This document shows positions 1 through 31,039 of a stretch of 64,000 bases of DNA, piece after piece. Source of the DNA: Myxocyprinus asiaticus. Lineage: Eukaryota > Chordata > Actinopteri > Cypriniformes > Catostomidae. The stretch lies in NCBI RefSeq assembly GCF_019703515.2, contig NC_059365.1, positions 39,632,001 through 39,696,000 on the forward strand, given 5' to 3'. The position numbers and the translations under genes were made by a program. The notes beneath the pieces are model-generated. The model was not told where the DNA came from. It worked only from the letters and a program-made list of their open reading frames with translations, and made no database searches. Every line of letters starts with the position of its first letter. Within the stretch, counting starts at the first letter, position 1.

Positions 1-1044
1 GATGGAGTGGACAGATTCCTCAAACTTCAACCTGGCCAGGAGGAGCATCTTGCTTCCAAGGGATTTGTGCAGAGGGATAATGCTCACCAGTAACTCCTTG
101 TCTATTGGTGAGCTGGGTCTTTTACTGGACAGAAAGCAGCAGTGTGACCCAGGTGTCCAAACACAAACCATTAACTAAACATCTGTAATGTTTCTTGGAG
201 GATAGCCGAGCTCTCCCAACCCGCATGGGTTCTGATGGACTGGCCGGTGATGGAAAACAGGCAGACATGACAGGAACCTCCCTAGATGGAGCAGCTCTGC
301 AATATCTTCATCGAACGGCAAGGCAATTATCCTCCCTGATGGCCAAATCAACTAGATCATTGAGGCGTTTAGGGAGGTCCAGGGCAAAAATCTTGTCTTT
401 AACCCAGTTGGAAAGCCTATTCAGGAACCAGTCCCACTGTTCCTGCTCGTTCCATCCACACGATGCAGCAAGAGTGCAAAATTCAATAGAGTAGTCCGAC
501 ACTGACTTGACGCCTTCACGAAGTTCCGAAAGCACTCTCACTGTCTCCGTGCCTGTGGCAGCATGGTCGAACACCTTGCACAGTTCATCCGAGAAGGTGT
601 AGAAAGATGAGCAGCACCGATTTCCATTGTCCCAAATTGCCATTCCCCACTCATAAGCCCAGCTGGAGAGAAGTGTGATCACATAAGCTACCTTGGCATT
701 CTAAGAGGGAAAAGACGATGGTTGGAGAGCAAAAACCAGAGAGCATTGTGACAGGAATACCGACAAGTTTTGGGCTCACCAGAGTATGGTGCTGGCAGAT
801 TCAGATGGGGCTCAGAGCATCTGATGGAAGAGACAGTAGTGGGAGGAGCGACGGTGGGGGTGGGGGTGGGGCCGGCGCTGGGAGAGATCTGTAGGTGTTG
901 AAGCATTGATGTTAATTCAGCTATCCTCCCTGCCATCTCTTCAATGGCATGAGTAGCAGAGTTGAGCTGGTCCTGCTGATGATCGAGGAGCGCCCCCTGC
1001 TGGTTGATGATGGTACGGAGAGAGGTGTCCTCTGCTGGGTCCAT
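1..1044 (-). pseudogene. Ty3/gypsy gag, start to zinc knuckle, cut by window edge
   Basis: On the minus strand a gag-type protein begins with MDPAED at 1044, just inside an LTR, and runs to the window edge. The N-terminal part (1044-688) has a glutamine-rich helical stretch followed by a proline/threonine linker. The next block (682-308) is the retrotransposon capsid region, with a conserved tract around FCTLAASCGWNE. A frame change near 685 separates the two blocks. Further left, broken frames still show a zinc-knuckle-like GHTAAFCPVKDPAHQ. The capsid block is clearly related to the gag at 51081-51584 of the second gypsy element, but the two are diverged. The frameshift and broken zinc knuckle suggest a dead copy. 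Protease and pol would lie left of the window. Family assignment is from motif recognition only. Confidence 0.75.
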
Positions 1045-1061
1045 TCTTGGCCAGATTGTTC

Positions 1062-1612
1062 TGTCACGAAATGAGTGGAGGACCCAGGGATGCAGAGAAA
1101 CAATAACAGTTTATTGAAAAACACAGTAGAAAAAATGTAAATAGTAAAGAGTTCCGGCTCAGGTTGCAGGTGACTGGAGACAAAATGGCAGAGATGAGGA
1201 TGATGACAGTGATGACCTACTTGGGACACCCGGGCAGTATATGGATGACAGCGATGACAGGGTAAGTATTTCAAAGGTAAGTAAATCCAACAGACAGTCT
1301 TCAGAGCGATAATCCAACAGAGAGCAGCAAAACAGGAACAAACTGGCAGAAGACAAATACAAAGAGCAAACAGGACAAGACCGACTGACTGGCGAGACTG
1401 AGACACTAACACAAACAAACACGAGAAACAAGAGGGTATAAATAGACAGGGTTAAAAAGACATGTGGCGATAATCAGCTTGTGAACGGTGCAAATGAGCA
1501 TTCCCATAGAAATGCTAATCGCGCCATTCACGCGGCAAAAGGAAACACATGAGGGAAAACAACCTCACACAGACACACAGGAAAAGACAGGCAGACCCAT
1601 CGGATCATGACA
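1062..1612 (-). repeat. 5' LTR of the left-edge gypsy element
   Basis: Read on the minus strand this 551-bp block starts TGTCATGATCC and ends TTTCGTGACA, giving the TG...CA ends of an LTR. It holds a TATTTATA box near 1436-1443 and an AATAAA near 1110-1115, in the order expected for promoter and polyadenylation signals. The gag start codon follows 17 bases after the LTR end. The partner LTR must lie outside the window. Confidence 0.7.
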
Positions 1613-1763
1613 TTTAGAGTATTTATTTGCAGAAAATGACAAATGGTCAAAATAACAAAAAATATGCAGTGTTATCAGACCTTGAATAATACAAAGAAAA
1701 CAAGTTCATATTAATTTTTAAATGACACAATACTAATGTTTTAACTTAGGAAGAGTTCAGAAA

Positions 1764-2325
1764 TCAAAATTTGGTGGAATAACCCTGATTTTTAATCACA
1801 GCTTTCATGTGTCTTGGCATGCTCTCTACCAGTCTTTCACATTGCTGTTGGGTGATTTTATGCCACTCCTGGCACAAAAATTCAAGCAGCTCAGCTTTTT
1901 TTGATAGCTTGTGGCCATCCATCTTCCTCTTGATCACATTCCAGAGGTTTTCAATGGGGTTCAGGTCTGGAGATTGGGCTGGCCATGATAGGGTCTTGAT
2001 CCAGTGGTCCTCCATCCACACCTTGATTGACCTGGATGTGTTGTATGGAGCATTGTCCTGCTGGAAAAACCAATCTTCATAGTTGGGGAACATTGTCAGA
2101 GCAGAAGGAAGCAAGTTTTCTTCCAGGATAACCTTGTACGTGGCTTGATTCATGTGTCCTTCACAAAGATGAATCTGCCCGATTTCAGCCTTACTGAAGG
2201 ACCCCCAGATCATCACCGATCCTCCACCTGGTCGTCTAATGGTTAGATGGAGACCTGGAGAGGCCTTCAAGCCACAGTGTCTCACACCCACTGTGAAATT
2301 TGGTGGAGGATTGGCTCTGACAATG
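1764..2325 (-). pseudogene. Tc1-like transposase C-terminal fragment (left arm of inverted pair)
   Basis: A 204-residue minus-strand frame (1764-2378) carries the C-terminal half of a Tc1/mariner DD34E transposase. It shows the GGGSVMIWGSF block, the second catalytic-region motif FFQQDNAPYNTS and the third motif PAQSPDLNPIENLWNVIKRK with its glutamate. The N-terminal DNA-binding half is absent. From about 2326 the reading runs into an inverted second copy, so this is not an intact gene. The first catalytic aspartate region is missing, so it cannot encode active transposase. Confidence 0.8.
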
Positions 2326-2655
2326 TTCCCCAACTCTGAGGATTGTTTTTTTTCCAGCAGGACAATGCTCCATGCCACACAACCAGGTCAATCAAGGTGT
2401 GGATGGAGGACCACTGGATCAAGACCCTGTCATGGCCAGCCCAATCTCCAGACCTGAATCCCACTGAAAATCTCTGGAATGTGATCAAGAGGAAGATAGA
2501 TGGCCACAAGCCATCAAACAAAGCTGAGCTGCATGAATTTTCATGCCAGGAGTGACATAAAATCACCCAACAGCAAAGTGAAAGACTGATAGAGAGCATG
2601 CCAAGACGCATGAAAGCTGTGATTGAAAATCAGGGTTATTCCAGCAAATATTGAT
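2326..2655 (+). pseudogene. Tc1-like transposase C-terminal fragment (right arm of inverted pair)
   Basis: On the plus strand the same Tc1 family reappears, with FFQQDNAPCHTTRSIKV and PAQSPDLNPTENLWNV. The frame is broken by a TGA at the tryptophan of the CQEW motif (2553-2555). Coding similarity continues to about 2652, where it matches the inverted complement of 1764-1800. The fragment covers only about the last 110 residues of the family. With the left arm it forms an imperfect palindrome of roughly 0.9 kb. Confidence 0.8.
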
Positions 2656-2813
2656 CAGCACCAACTTTTTTTTTTATATAGTAAAACTATTATTTTTCAG
2701 CAGAATAATGTTGTAATTGACTATTTCTGGATGATCCAGTGAATTAATTACTTTACAAATAAAAGGCACTTCTGATGAACACAAACCAAAAGATATGATT
2801 ATTTGGTAACACT

Positions 2814-3710
2814 TTATGTTAATGTTCCCTTTGTAAAGGGTTTATAAAGGAGTTCATTAATGCCTAATAAGAATTCATTTACAAAAGTATTATAAATAAT
2901 TGATTGCCTAATAAGAATTCATTTACAAAAGCATTATAAATAATTGATATTCGGTTATAAAACATGAATAAAAAGGGTGACATTTATGTAATACTTGGCA
3001 AATAGGTTGCATGTTAACTTACATGTTATAAAGTCTTAATAAATACACTTATTCATCCGTATAGTAATCAAAATCATGAAATGCCAGAATTCATTATTTA
3101 TGTCACAATGCAGAAAAAATAGACTGTTATAATGAGATTAAAAGGAGGGATTATGTCATTTTGCTACAGTCTGCTTAGTGTTTATATTCATTACTGTAAT
3201 GTCTTGGCTCACTTGTGTTGTCACTTTCCATGTCACATTGATGTCAAAAGAATGGTGCTACTCCGAGTGCTGTCCCAACTTACCTAGTCCTAATTACCTA
3301 AAGTCCTCTGCAAAAACATTTTTCAGGTCTGTGTGCTCATTCACAGCATACTGTATATCTTATAATAAAGCCTGATGATCATTAAACCATACTGAACTTT
3401 ATGTACATAGGTTTCTATTGTGGGCAGCTCCTTAATAAATGCTTTGTAAATGTTCACTTTACATTAAGGTACATTTTCATAGGTTATTAATGTTGAATAA
3501 GTGTTATTAATTATTTATAACATGTGAGGTAAAATGGTTCACTATTTGGCAAGTATTGCATGACAGTCACCCCTTTTATTCATGTTGTTATAACCACATA
3601 TCAATGAATTATAATGCATTTGTAAATTAGTTATTGTTCATTAATGAAGCCCTTTATAAACCCTTAACAAAGGGAACACTTTACATTTTATATAATGTAA
3701 AGTGTTACCA
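2814..3710. mobile_element. Non-autonomous inverted-repeat element, copy 1
   Basis: The element starts TGGTAACACTTTATG and ends CTTTACATTATATAAAAT-like sequence then GTGTTACCA in inverted order, with longer subterminal complementarity around AACAAAGGGAACA. It is flanked by an identical hexamer ATTATT at 2808-2813 and 3711-3716. A second copy lies at 25314-26028 in opposite orientation. No transposase is encoded. Confidence 0.7.
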
Positions 3711-4079
3711 ATTATTCAGATTAAATTAATCAAAAATCTGGCATCAGTTCAAAACCAGTTTCACATTATGTAACTTGAGTTAAAAACAAATAACTCAAAA
3801 CTGTAAAACTAACTTTAAAAAAAGAAAGATCAGCCACATTCAGAGCTTATGTAAAATAGCCGATAGTTTGGAACATGTCATGCTCTGTATTTTTGCATTA
3901 CCCCATGTTTCTTTCTCATTTTGGCATGTAAATAATGCAAAGCATTCCTGCCCACCCAATAGCCGGACAAATATATCTACCATTGTATAAATCGTAGTAT
4001 GGTGGACACATTTCTACCATTTTACAGTGTATACATACCGCCCACCATTCTTCACAGAGCATTACCTTTATACCTTAAT

Positions 4080-4130
4080 ATGTAATCTTAGTGTGTGTGT
4101 ATGTGTGTGTGCGTGCGTGCGTGTGCGCGC
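4080..4130. repeat. (TG)n/(CG)n microsatellite
   Basis: An alternating purine-pyrimidine tract of GT and GC dinucleotides. Such tracts can adopt Z-DNA, but nothing here shows a function. Confidence 0.8.
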
Positions 4131-5093
4131 ATTACTGTAGCTTCTGAGCCAAATGAAATGCACTCTGTCCCACTGACCTCTGTAGTAAATTCTGCAGGCA
4201 GAGTAAATGGTAGAATCTGAACTCTAAAATTCCCTCAGTATATAAATAACAAAAGCTCATGACCAGAGGAACTTTTGGCACAATTATGAAGCTTTTATGG
4301 AGTTTATTTTGCTTCTGTTTGTCTTGGGACCTTCTTCTCAAAGTGAGTTTTTTTATAGAAGATCACAGAAATGGAACTGATTTGCAGTTTATGAGTTAGT
4401 AGAGATGTAATGGGTTAAGTTTAGTTTTGATTATGTTTGATCTACACTGACCCCAAAAAGTAGGCCTATTTTAAAAAGTCTGAATGTCATTGCATTAGGA
4501 AAAAAAATGTCAAATCAAATGGCACAAGGAAAAGCCCTTAGACCCGGCCATGATTTTGGACCAACTCTACATATGAGAGAGAGGACAGTTTAGAGAGTGC
4601 ATTTGATTAATGCTTTTTAAAAATACTTAAAAATGTAGTTGAAGGAATAGTACACAAAAAAAAAAAAAAAAAGTGTAATAATTTACTCATCCTCACGCAT
4701 ATGTGTTCAGGTGAGAACTTGTGATGTTTAGCGCTTAAAACAACGCAAATTCTTGCGTGAAGGTGTGCTACTGTGAACTTCAACAGACTTCAAGATTTTC
4801 ACTGAAAAAGGACTTACATTTCAGGTTGTTTCTCTGTTGAATGCCTCCAGAAGACTTTAATATATTACAGTTAAATAAGACCTTGTGAAAATGAACCCGT
4901 TTGTAAAGAAGCGCTTCAGGTAACTAGTATTCACATCCTGTATACATCATCAGTTGAAACAGCTCTGCCTTGGGATGGGTCACATGGGTTGTTCTCTGTT
5001 GTTCTAACTGCATGTCTTTCGTATCTCTCTCTCTACCCTCTCCCCCTCCCTTTTGTACCTTTCTTCCTCTGTGGGATTGTTTCCCTCCATCAG

Positions 5094-23049
<17,956 letters not shown>

Positions 23050-24140
23050 AAAAGACAGACAAAACAAGGATGAACTAACGTATCTAGGAGTGAAAAACAA
23101 ATGATATGTTATAGACCTGCACCTATGAGAAATATTTTTTATTTTATATAACAGACAGATATTCTAAACAAATGAAATATTTATTTTCATTTCAGCAAAA
23201 ATTGTCTACTAGCTAGCAGCAAAGACTTTTTTTATAGGGGGAAACTATTTGTATGTAATTTCTTTTTTTGATTTACAGCATTATGAAAAAGAATTACGTG
23301 CCAAATTTTTCACAAAATAGAAATAGAATAATATTGTGGTGCCTTTTGCTGTTTGCCGATGAGGGAGGTTCATTTGAGTTTTTGTAGCCTTTCTTAAACA
23401 GACTTCTGGGTTTTATAGACATGTTTGTCTATTTTTTTTTTTTTTTTTTTTTTTTATTCAGGATCTCCCCATTTGAACTGTGATATTATTCAGACACCAT
23501 GCAATATTGAATCACTTTTGTGTAAGGTGTTTGTTTACATGAATAGGATTGACATGACAGATGTTAAAATGCTACAGATGCAGATTCATTCGAATACCAA
23601 CTACACAGAGTGGTTCATTCATTCTGTACCAACAAAACCAACCAGATCGCTGTTTACTTTTGATTTTTGTTTTCGTTTTGTTTATTGTTTTTTCTCAATT
23701 GGTCATCGCATATTGTTTCCATGGAAACAGAGGTTTGCAGGAGTTCACAGGGCACGGCACTGGGTCACAGTATCGGTCCTGGTGTTCAGGGTTTTCAAAA
23801 ACGGTGGTCTGTGTGTCCAATGAATGTGTTTACACTTCTGTGGGGGTGTGTGTGACAGTAGTGTTTGAATGTTTGAATCTCAGTGTATAGGTATGTGTTT
23901 TTGTGTACAAAGTAGTGGCTGTCTTTTTGTGTGAGGATAAATTTAGTTTGTGCGTTTAGCATTGTGTTTGTCTTCAGGTTAACGTTTTGAATGTGTGTGT
24001 TTGTGAGTGTAGACATACGCCTGTGTGTACCAGTGCTCCAGTAAATGTGTGCGAGTATGCTTGTATTCTTTTATGATGGATGTTGGCTTTGTCAAAAGGA
24101 AACTATTTTTCAGTTTTGTTTAGAAATAAAGTAACACAAA
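23050..24140 (+). other. nrg2: Probable nrg2 3' UTR with polyadenylation signal
   Basis: No coding frame follows the stop. The stretch is AU-rich, with a T24 run near 23433-23456 and TG-rich tracts, and an AATAAA at 24125-24130. A TTAA-flanked element starts 15 bases after that signal, so the message probably ends near 24140. Confidence 0.55.
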
Positions 24141-24148
24141 TGGGTTAA

Positions 24149-24634
24149 AGGGATAGTTCACCCAAAAATGTAAATGCTATCATTATTTACTCACCCTCAT
24201 GTGGTTCCAAACCCATATGCTGTTATTTTTTTATTTTTTATAAATAAAGGAGAATGTTTAAAGAATCTTCAAGCATCTCAGAAAAGAACAAAAACACCAT
24301 ACAATTACCAAAAGTATGACACAAATCAGATTTTAGAGTTACTTTAAAGGGAAACATTACGATAAATAGCAATTTTTTATTTATTCATTTATTTATTTTT
24401 TGTCTGTTACTCACACAGATCTATCGTTTGGTTTCAGAAGACTTGCAATACAAAACCTGAACTTGACTGCCATGGTCATTTTGAACTGTTCTTGTATGGT
24501 ACAATGCTGTACATTATATAAGAAAATATATAATTTCGAGTTTGACTTGAAGATAACAGTCTACAGATTTACAAGGACATGAGGATGAGAAAAAAAAAAT
24601 TACTCACATTTACATTTTGGGGTTAACTATGCGT
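24149..24634. mobile_element. TTAA-flanked MITE
   Basis: The ends AGGGATAGTTCACCCAAAAA and TTTTGGGGTTAACTATGCGT are inverted relative to each other and flanked by TTAA at 24145-24148 and 24635-24638. This end type is very abundant in cyprinid genomes. It encodes nothing. A more diverged relative may start near 4639. Confidence 0.7.
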
Positions 24635-25313
24635 TTAATGCTGGTGACTTTGCCACCTCCTTGTGGTGAGAGAAGCTCATTGCACTGTAATCTTCCTTCC
24701 ATGTGTAGTCATTGGCCGCAGTGCTGCCTGCGAGGGAACCAATCCAGCCTGATTCTAGCCTACAAGGACCTACATCTCTCCTCTTAGCCCACATGTTCCC
24801 ATTCCTATGCCAGCAGCTTTAAGCCGCACTGTGTCTCAGGACTTTTCATCAAAAACTACATTATCCATAAAGCACCTGTCCTACTCGGAACAGATCCATT
24901 AATGCTGTTGTGTCTGTGTCACGCTAGTGAGACTATGAAGGATGATACGACAGCTTTGTTTGTCAGTGGTTCATTGTTATTTTTGTTAGCTTTTCTTTCT
25001 GTTTTGTTTTTGGTGGGGTAGTTCAAAGCTGTGTCCTCTCTTTTGACAAACAGTTGGGTCCAAAAGTCTGAAACCACTACTGCCCTACAAATGCAAAACG
25101 CAGTAACTACACCAACAGTGAAAGTAACTACGCCAACACTCAGACTCAGTCTGTTTTTTTTTCAGAATCTGAGCATAGCTGAGCCAAACCTGTCTGTCAC
25201 AGGAAAGTTAATAGTGTAAGAGACCAGATTTAACTCAATGTTGGAAAAAAAAAAAGTGTAGTTACTGCGTTTTGCCTTTGCAAGGCAGACTTGTGAAAAT
25301 GCTTGGTAACACT

Positions 25314-26028
25314 TTACATTAATGTTCCCTTTGTTGAGGGATAACAAAGGGGTTCATTGTAAATAATTTACAAATGCACTATAAATCACTGATATGCAGA
25401 TATAGCAATATGCTATATAGGAAGAATATCATTAAATACTTGCCAAATAGTGAGCCATTTTAATTCATGTTCTGAATGCTTAATAACACATTTTCAACAT
25501 TAGTAATCTATGAAAATGTATCTTAATTTCAAGTGGACACATATGAAGCATTTATTAATGAGTTACCAACATTAGAAACATATGTACATAAAGTTGTATG
25601 TGCTTTAATGGTCATCAGGCTTTATTAAATGATATATGCTGTGAATGAACATGAAGACTGAAAAGTGTTTTTGCAGAGGACTTTAGGTAACTAGGACTAG
25701 GTAAGTTGTGACAGCACTCGGAGTAGCACCATTCTTTTGACATCAGTGTGACAAGGAAAGTGACAACACAAGTGAGTCAAGACATTACAGTAATGAATAT
25801 AAACACAAAAAATAGTGTAAGTAAGAATAAGTATTTATTAAGCATTTTTAACAAGTAATTTAAAATGCACACTTTTTGGCAAGTATTGTATAAAAGTCGT
25901 CCTTTTAATTCACGTTGATTAAAACTGCACATCAACAATTTATAATGCATTTGTAAATTATTTATTAGTCATTGATGAACCCCTTTATTAACCCTTAACA
26001 AAGGGAACATTAATGTAAAGTGTTACCA
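25314..26028. mobile_element. Non-autonomous inverted-repeat element, copy 2
   Basis: The ends TGGTAACACTTTACATTAAT and its complement ATTAATGTAAAGTGTTACCA are nearly perfect inverted repeats. Flanks AATGCT and GATGCT differ at one base. The interior matches the copy at 2814-3710 in reverse orientation, including the GTCCTAGTTACCTAAAG-type block. Confidence 0.75.
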
Positions 26029-27510
26029 GATGCTTCTATTTTGAATGTCTCTAAATTTATTGGCCAAGCGGCATTTTAAGAGTGCTGATATTTGGTATAA
26101 CATGACTGCATTGCTTCACTGTTTGTGTCACGCCAGAAATGCAATGGTTGATTTGGCTTTTTTTTTTTTTTAAGTATTTTCATTACCAGAGCAAAAGTAC
26201 ACCAAATAACTGGTTATACTGTGTCTGAAATGTACTGTAAGTTATGCTATATTAACTTAACAGAACTGAAGTATATAATCAATATCACACTTGCCAATTG
26301 TGTGTTTGTACTGAATATCAGCATGGCTGTGACTACCTGAGTTATGAGGCTGCTGATATTCTATACAACAGCACTCTTGTTTGTGTGATGTTGCTTCATT
26401 ATACTGTCAGCATAAACATTTGAGTGAAATGTTGAAAAGAAACTTTTTGAATTTTGAATGTCCCCTTTCAAACCTGATGATCATGTTATCCAGCATGATT
26501 TGAGAATGTTCCAGAGAGCATCTTGTGTGCTTCAGTGGAAGCAAGGAAGTCTGATATTTGTAGTTAACATGGTCAAATTCAAACATTTTCTCAGGCCTAC
26601 ATATGAATAGTGAGCTTGAAATAGTATTTTAAGGTCTAAAACTTTGTTTAAATTGTTTAAATATATAAATACCACTTTTTTAAGGTGGTCTCAGACTTTT
26701 GAACCCCACTGTATATCTGTATGCAAGCTGGAGACTTGCTCTTATTAAAGTGTGTTTGGCTACCACTAGATGTGGATTATAAAGTGTAAACCCCTACTTC
26801 CAGAGTCCAGCGACCTACAGTACATTTAAGAAGACAAACAACAAAATCCCACTTGCATATGTGTACTTCTTAGACACACATGCAGATACATACACTTACA
26901 CACACACTCGCTCAAGATTCATTCTATATACTCACCTTTAAACACTGTCATTTAAAGCACCACTTGTCCCACAGATTTCTTTACTTCCTGTCGTTCTCTC
27001 TCTGTTTCTCCTGTTCTTCCTCTCTGCCTGTGAAGGCGTCTCTCCCTCTGCATGTTCTAGTGGTTCAGGTAGTTGGATGCATGGTAACCGCAGCAACTGA
27101 GTCGTATTCACATGGTGAAAGTGTAGTATTCATTTGACATTCAGCAATAAATCCCCTTTTTTCATGTTCATTCTTGACTTTGAATATGCTAGAAATTTTT
27201 GCAAGTTTTCTCAAAAAAAAAAAATAGTACTTGTAAAAAAACAAAACAAAATCAAACCACTTGTTCATATGGAAAAAATAAATCTTAATTCCTACCAATT
27301 AAAAAAAATGAATTCATCAGGATGTATGTCATGTTCTTTTTTCTGTATTTCTTTTAATATTGACTAACTATTCATTTTCAGGGAAACACCATTCAATTCT
27401 TTAGTACCGCTGAAGGAGATCTGAAATAACTGGAAAGAGCCATAGTTTAGCTGCATGCAACCCCGAAAGCATGCAACCTGGATGATGCCATCTTTACTTA
27501 TGAGTACTCA
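26029..27510. other. Unassigned intergenic sequence
   Basis: AT-rich sequence downstream of nrg2. The short frames contain low-complexity or Phe/Leu-rich residues only. No exon, RNA gene or full repeat was recognised. Confidence 0.5.
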
Positions 27511-27513
27511 TGC

Positions 27514-27892
27514 TGCGTTCCATTCAAAGTCGTATGTGGGGTAGTCCTGCGTGATGTCTCTGATCTCAGACCTGAAAGGCCTTCCATTGCCCGATGCTTG
27601 GAAAATGACTTTAAGAAAAAAAACTCTCATTAGCTTAGCAGGTTTTTTGACTGTCAACAGTGACGTCTCCTAGAAACCAAAATGCGGAAGATAAACGATG
27701 CTATGCAGTAAATGTTTATCATAAACTTTGTAAATCTCCGACATGTTTGTTTGACGTCATGCACCCACATTTCTGTGAAACGGAGTTGTGGATTTCCACA
27801 TGAGTTTGAATTTTCCAGTTGTCTGACTTCAAGTGGTGTTCTGTTGCACTTTTCCAAGTAGGGAGTTGGACATTTTCCAAGTTGAATGGAAC
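27514..27892. mobile_element. MITE-like inverted repeat
   Basis: The left end TGCGTTCCATTCAAAGTC and the right end CCAAGTTGAATGGAAC are inverted relative to each other, around about 380 bp of non-coding DNA. A 137-residue minus-strand frame across it is treated as chance. Confidence 0.5.
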
Positions 27893-30800
27893 CCTTTACA
27901 AAAATCGAGAGTTCTGTCTGACACTTTGTGGAAAGTTCTTCAGCAGAAATTGGTCTGTGCTTACTGAAATTCCAATCGCTGCCCCAGTGGCCGAAGCTGG
28001 AAGTGTTGTTGAATGCATGGGCATAAGTGAGCTCCAGTTTTACAGGTGAAATGTCTGTAGAGTGCATTTACTGATATCAAGAATTAGCATTTTAGCTAGT
28101 GAAAATTTAATATTATAAACATGATAATATGTCAAAAGGACTTGTGATATAGAGTGTCGCCAGTAGCAAGTAGTATTTTAGTTATTAATGATGTAATACA
28201 GTCAACGGGAAAGCAAATTATATTAACCGTACTCCCTTACCTACACCACAACCCCAAACCTAATCATAAGTGGAACAAAAATGCAACCTCTGAATCACAC
28301 TTATCATTGTTTATGTGAACACGATTACTTACTGGTTTCCACTGGACCGGAACCCATGTCTCAGATGTTGCTCATAAAATGTGCTGTCAGTAGTGGCAGA
28401 ATGGGGTTGATTTCAAGGCACAGGAACTTTCAGAAGCATGTCAATTTCCTGTGTTATCATGTTGCAGAAACAAATTTATTTCATGCTTCTACAGGCCCTT
28501 TGAAAAAATTGGGCACTGGTGATCCATCTACTATAATATTATGGCATTTTTGGGGATTTATATCTTGCTTGCAAATTTTTTATTTTATTTTTTTTATCTC
28601 AATAACCTTTCAATGGCCGTCAATGGTGAAACATGCTTTTTGCCTGTAGAATGGTGTCATGGCAACTACAGTACAGGAGCTGAAGCTAACCAGCCAAGCC
28701 ATGACCCCATGGTGGCACTGAATTGACTTCTAAATGAATTGTATTTCTCATATATAGTAGATTTAATTCTTTAAATCTACTCAGACCCAAAAAGAAGTTT
28801 GAAACAACTTAACAACGGCATACTGTTTGCAAACATTCAGACACCGGCCACACCGCTGTGGGAGGCATTTAGAGGTGCATTTAAATATGAGGACGCTCAA
28901 GACTACATGTAAATCCTTAACTAATGTGTCATTAAAACGTGTTATCAATGACTTTATTCCTCATTCTATGAGTAGAATTAACAAGATATCAGTAAAAGAA
29001 ACTGTTTTAACCACTCAGTGATGATTTAAAGTAATATATACAGTATGCAGTAGATAATGTGTAAATTGTCTTATTTACATTCTACATTTGTGGCGCTAAT
29101 GCGCTAACATGCACTTGTAACCCTCTGTTATTGTAATTTATAAAACACTAATACTACTGCAAAGATTGGTGAATAAAAGTGTGTTAATGGTAAGAATACA
29201 GACAAAAGAATTATGATGAGAGGCATATCTTACTGTGGGCAGATGTGTGAATGGCTTTCACTGCAGATGGGACATGAGTGAAGCAGCATATTAAACAACA
29301 GAGTGAATAGGCACTTAAGAGTATTTGAGTAGATTTGATTCTTTTTGTAGACTAATTAAACAAAAAAATAAAGCTTGACATGGTCTTGGAAAATGTCTCT
29401 ATGAAAACAGTCGTACAGATATAGGTAAGTTTGCACCAGTTTGCTAATAACTCTGCTCGGTGGTGTGTTTATGTTGACCGATCTTAACTGAACTGGAATT
29501 AGTTGTTGACCTCAAAATAGGTGGAGCTTCAGGTCACACCTACCGATCACGTGGACCAACGGCAAGTTGTTTAGCAGCCGGTACAAAGTTTTCCTGAAAG
29601 TTCGCGATGGTGAGCTTTTACGAACCTCCGAAACAAACTCAAAAGCACATTCTTTTTGGCCAGATTTTGTTCTAAGTGACCTCACACCCGTTCAGTCTTT
29701 GATTTTGTATGAAGTGTGCTGGGGCCTTTATAGTACAATGTGTTGTATCTACACTTTAAGGTTAACATAACTATATGTTCACCTATAAAGTATAGTTAAA
29801 CACAGTTGTACAGTTTTTAAATTCTTAAGAAGTTAATGCAGCACTGTTGCAATAGAGAATGTAACGAGGGCTGTATTGACCCTTTGATAATGGAATGCCT
29901 ACATTGTCTGAGTGGCATATTTTTGTGAACACCAGCTGTTCTGTACCATCTGTTAGTTGATAATTATACAAGAGGTACACTTTTTAACCTTTGTGTCCAT
30001 TTGAAAGCTTAGTTAGAGTAATTGAATTATATAATTAAATCTAATAGTACATGGTTACTTGACAGACTAAGAAACAAAGGTCTTTTTGAAACTAATTCAA
30101 TATCAAAACATGTTTACATACCTTCTAAATCAAAAATAATAGGACATGTGAATCTGGCAAAACTTCTAAATAAAATGTGTTATAAGATGTATTTCCATTT
30201 ATTTATTTATTTTACTATATTTAGCATGAGTTTGCTTATAATCATAGCAATATGTACAATTACCCCAAAATGTGTTAGGGATGACCATTGGAATAAAATG
30301 TAATTCACTTTGCTACCTTCAGTGCAATTGACACAGTGCTCTCAATAACAAACATTAGATGTTTCACCTGCGATGGTAAACTGGTTACCAGACATTGATT
30401 ACATGTTAAAAATGTAGCAATACAGAAGGGACAAAGTCAAAGATTGCTGTTACTGACCCCCACTCAACCTGTTGCAATGAGGCCAAAAATCAACTGTCAT
30501 ACAAAAAACCTGTTTGACGAAGACTCTGTCAAGAGTTGTTTCTTCTATTGTCTCTATACACATTCCTAACATGCCTGGTACGGACCACAACAATCTTGAC
30601 AACGAGTATTTGTAGGAAAGTTGCCCCACACTAAGAGGGTGTTTAACAAAACATCTTGATTAGAATCTAGAATATCTAGAACACAATTCTAGATTCTAAT
30701 CAACATCAGTGTATTGCTGATTACTAATACTGTTTAGTAATGCAAAGACCATCTGTTCCTACAAAATTATTTTGGCCATGAGTGAATTTTTGGGTCAATA

Positions 30801-31020
30801 ACATAATGAATTTTATTTATTTTTATTTTTTTTATAATATATTATTTTAATTTTATTTTTACTCTGTTATTCAAAAAATTCAATTAAAAATGAAATTCAA
30901 ACAAACAATAACTTGAATAAACCACTTCTATACATGTTTTCCATTATAGAGTTCAAAGTCATTTTTATGCTTTTTCTGGGGTTTAAAGTAAAAAATGTCA
31001 TGTGACAACAACAAAAAATC
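27893..31020. other. Unassigned intergenic sequence
   Basis: AT-rich DNA with many A and T runs. No recognisable exon, splice-flanked conserved block or complete mobile element was found on either strand. Confidence 0.45.
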
Positions 31021-31039
31021 ATAAAATAGAGAGATCCAG

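Noticed and set aside
195..494. 99-residue plus-strand frame
   Set aside because: It is the shadow of the minus-strand gypsy gag and has no domain of its own.
23425..23890. 132- and 109-residue plus frames after nrg2
   Set aside because: They lie in the probable 3' UTR, start in a T-run and show no domain.
27654..28067. 137-residue minus-strand frame
   Set aside because: It crosses a MITE-like inverted repeat, has no recognisable domain and no splice context.
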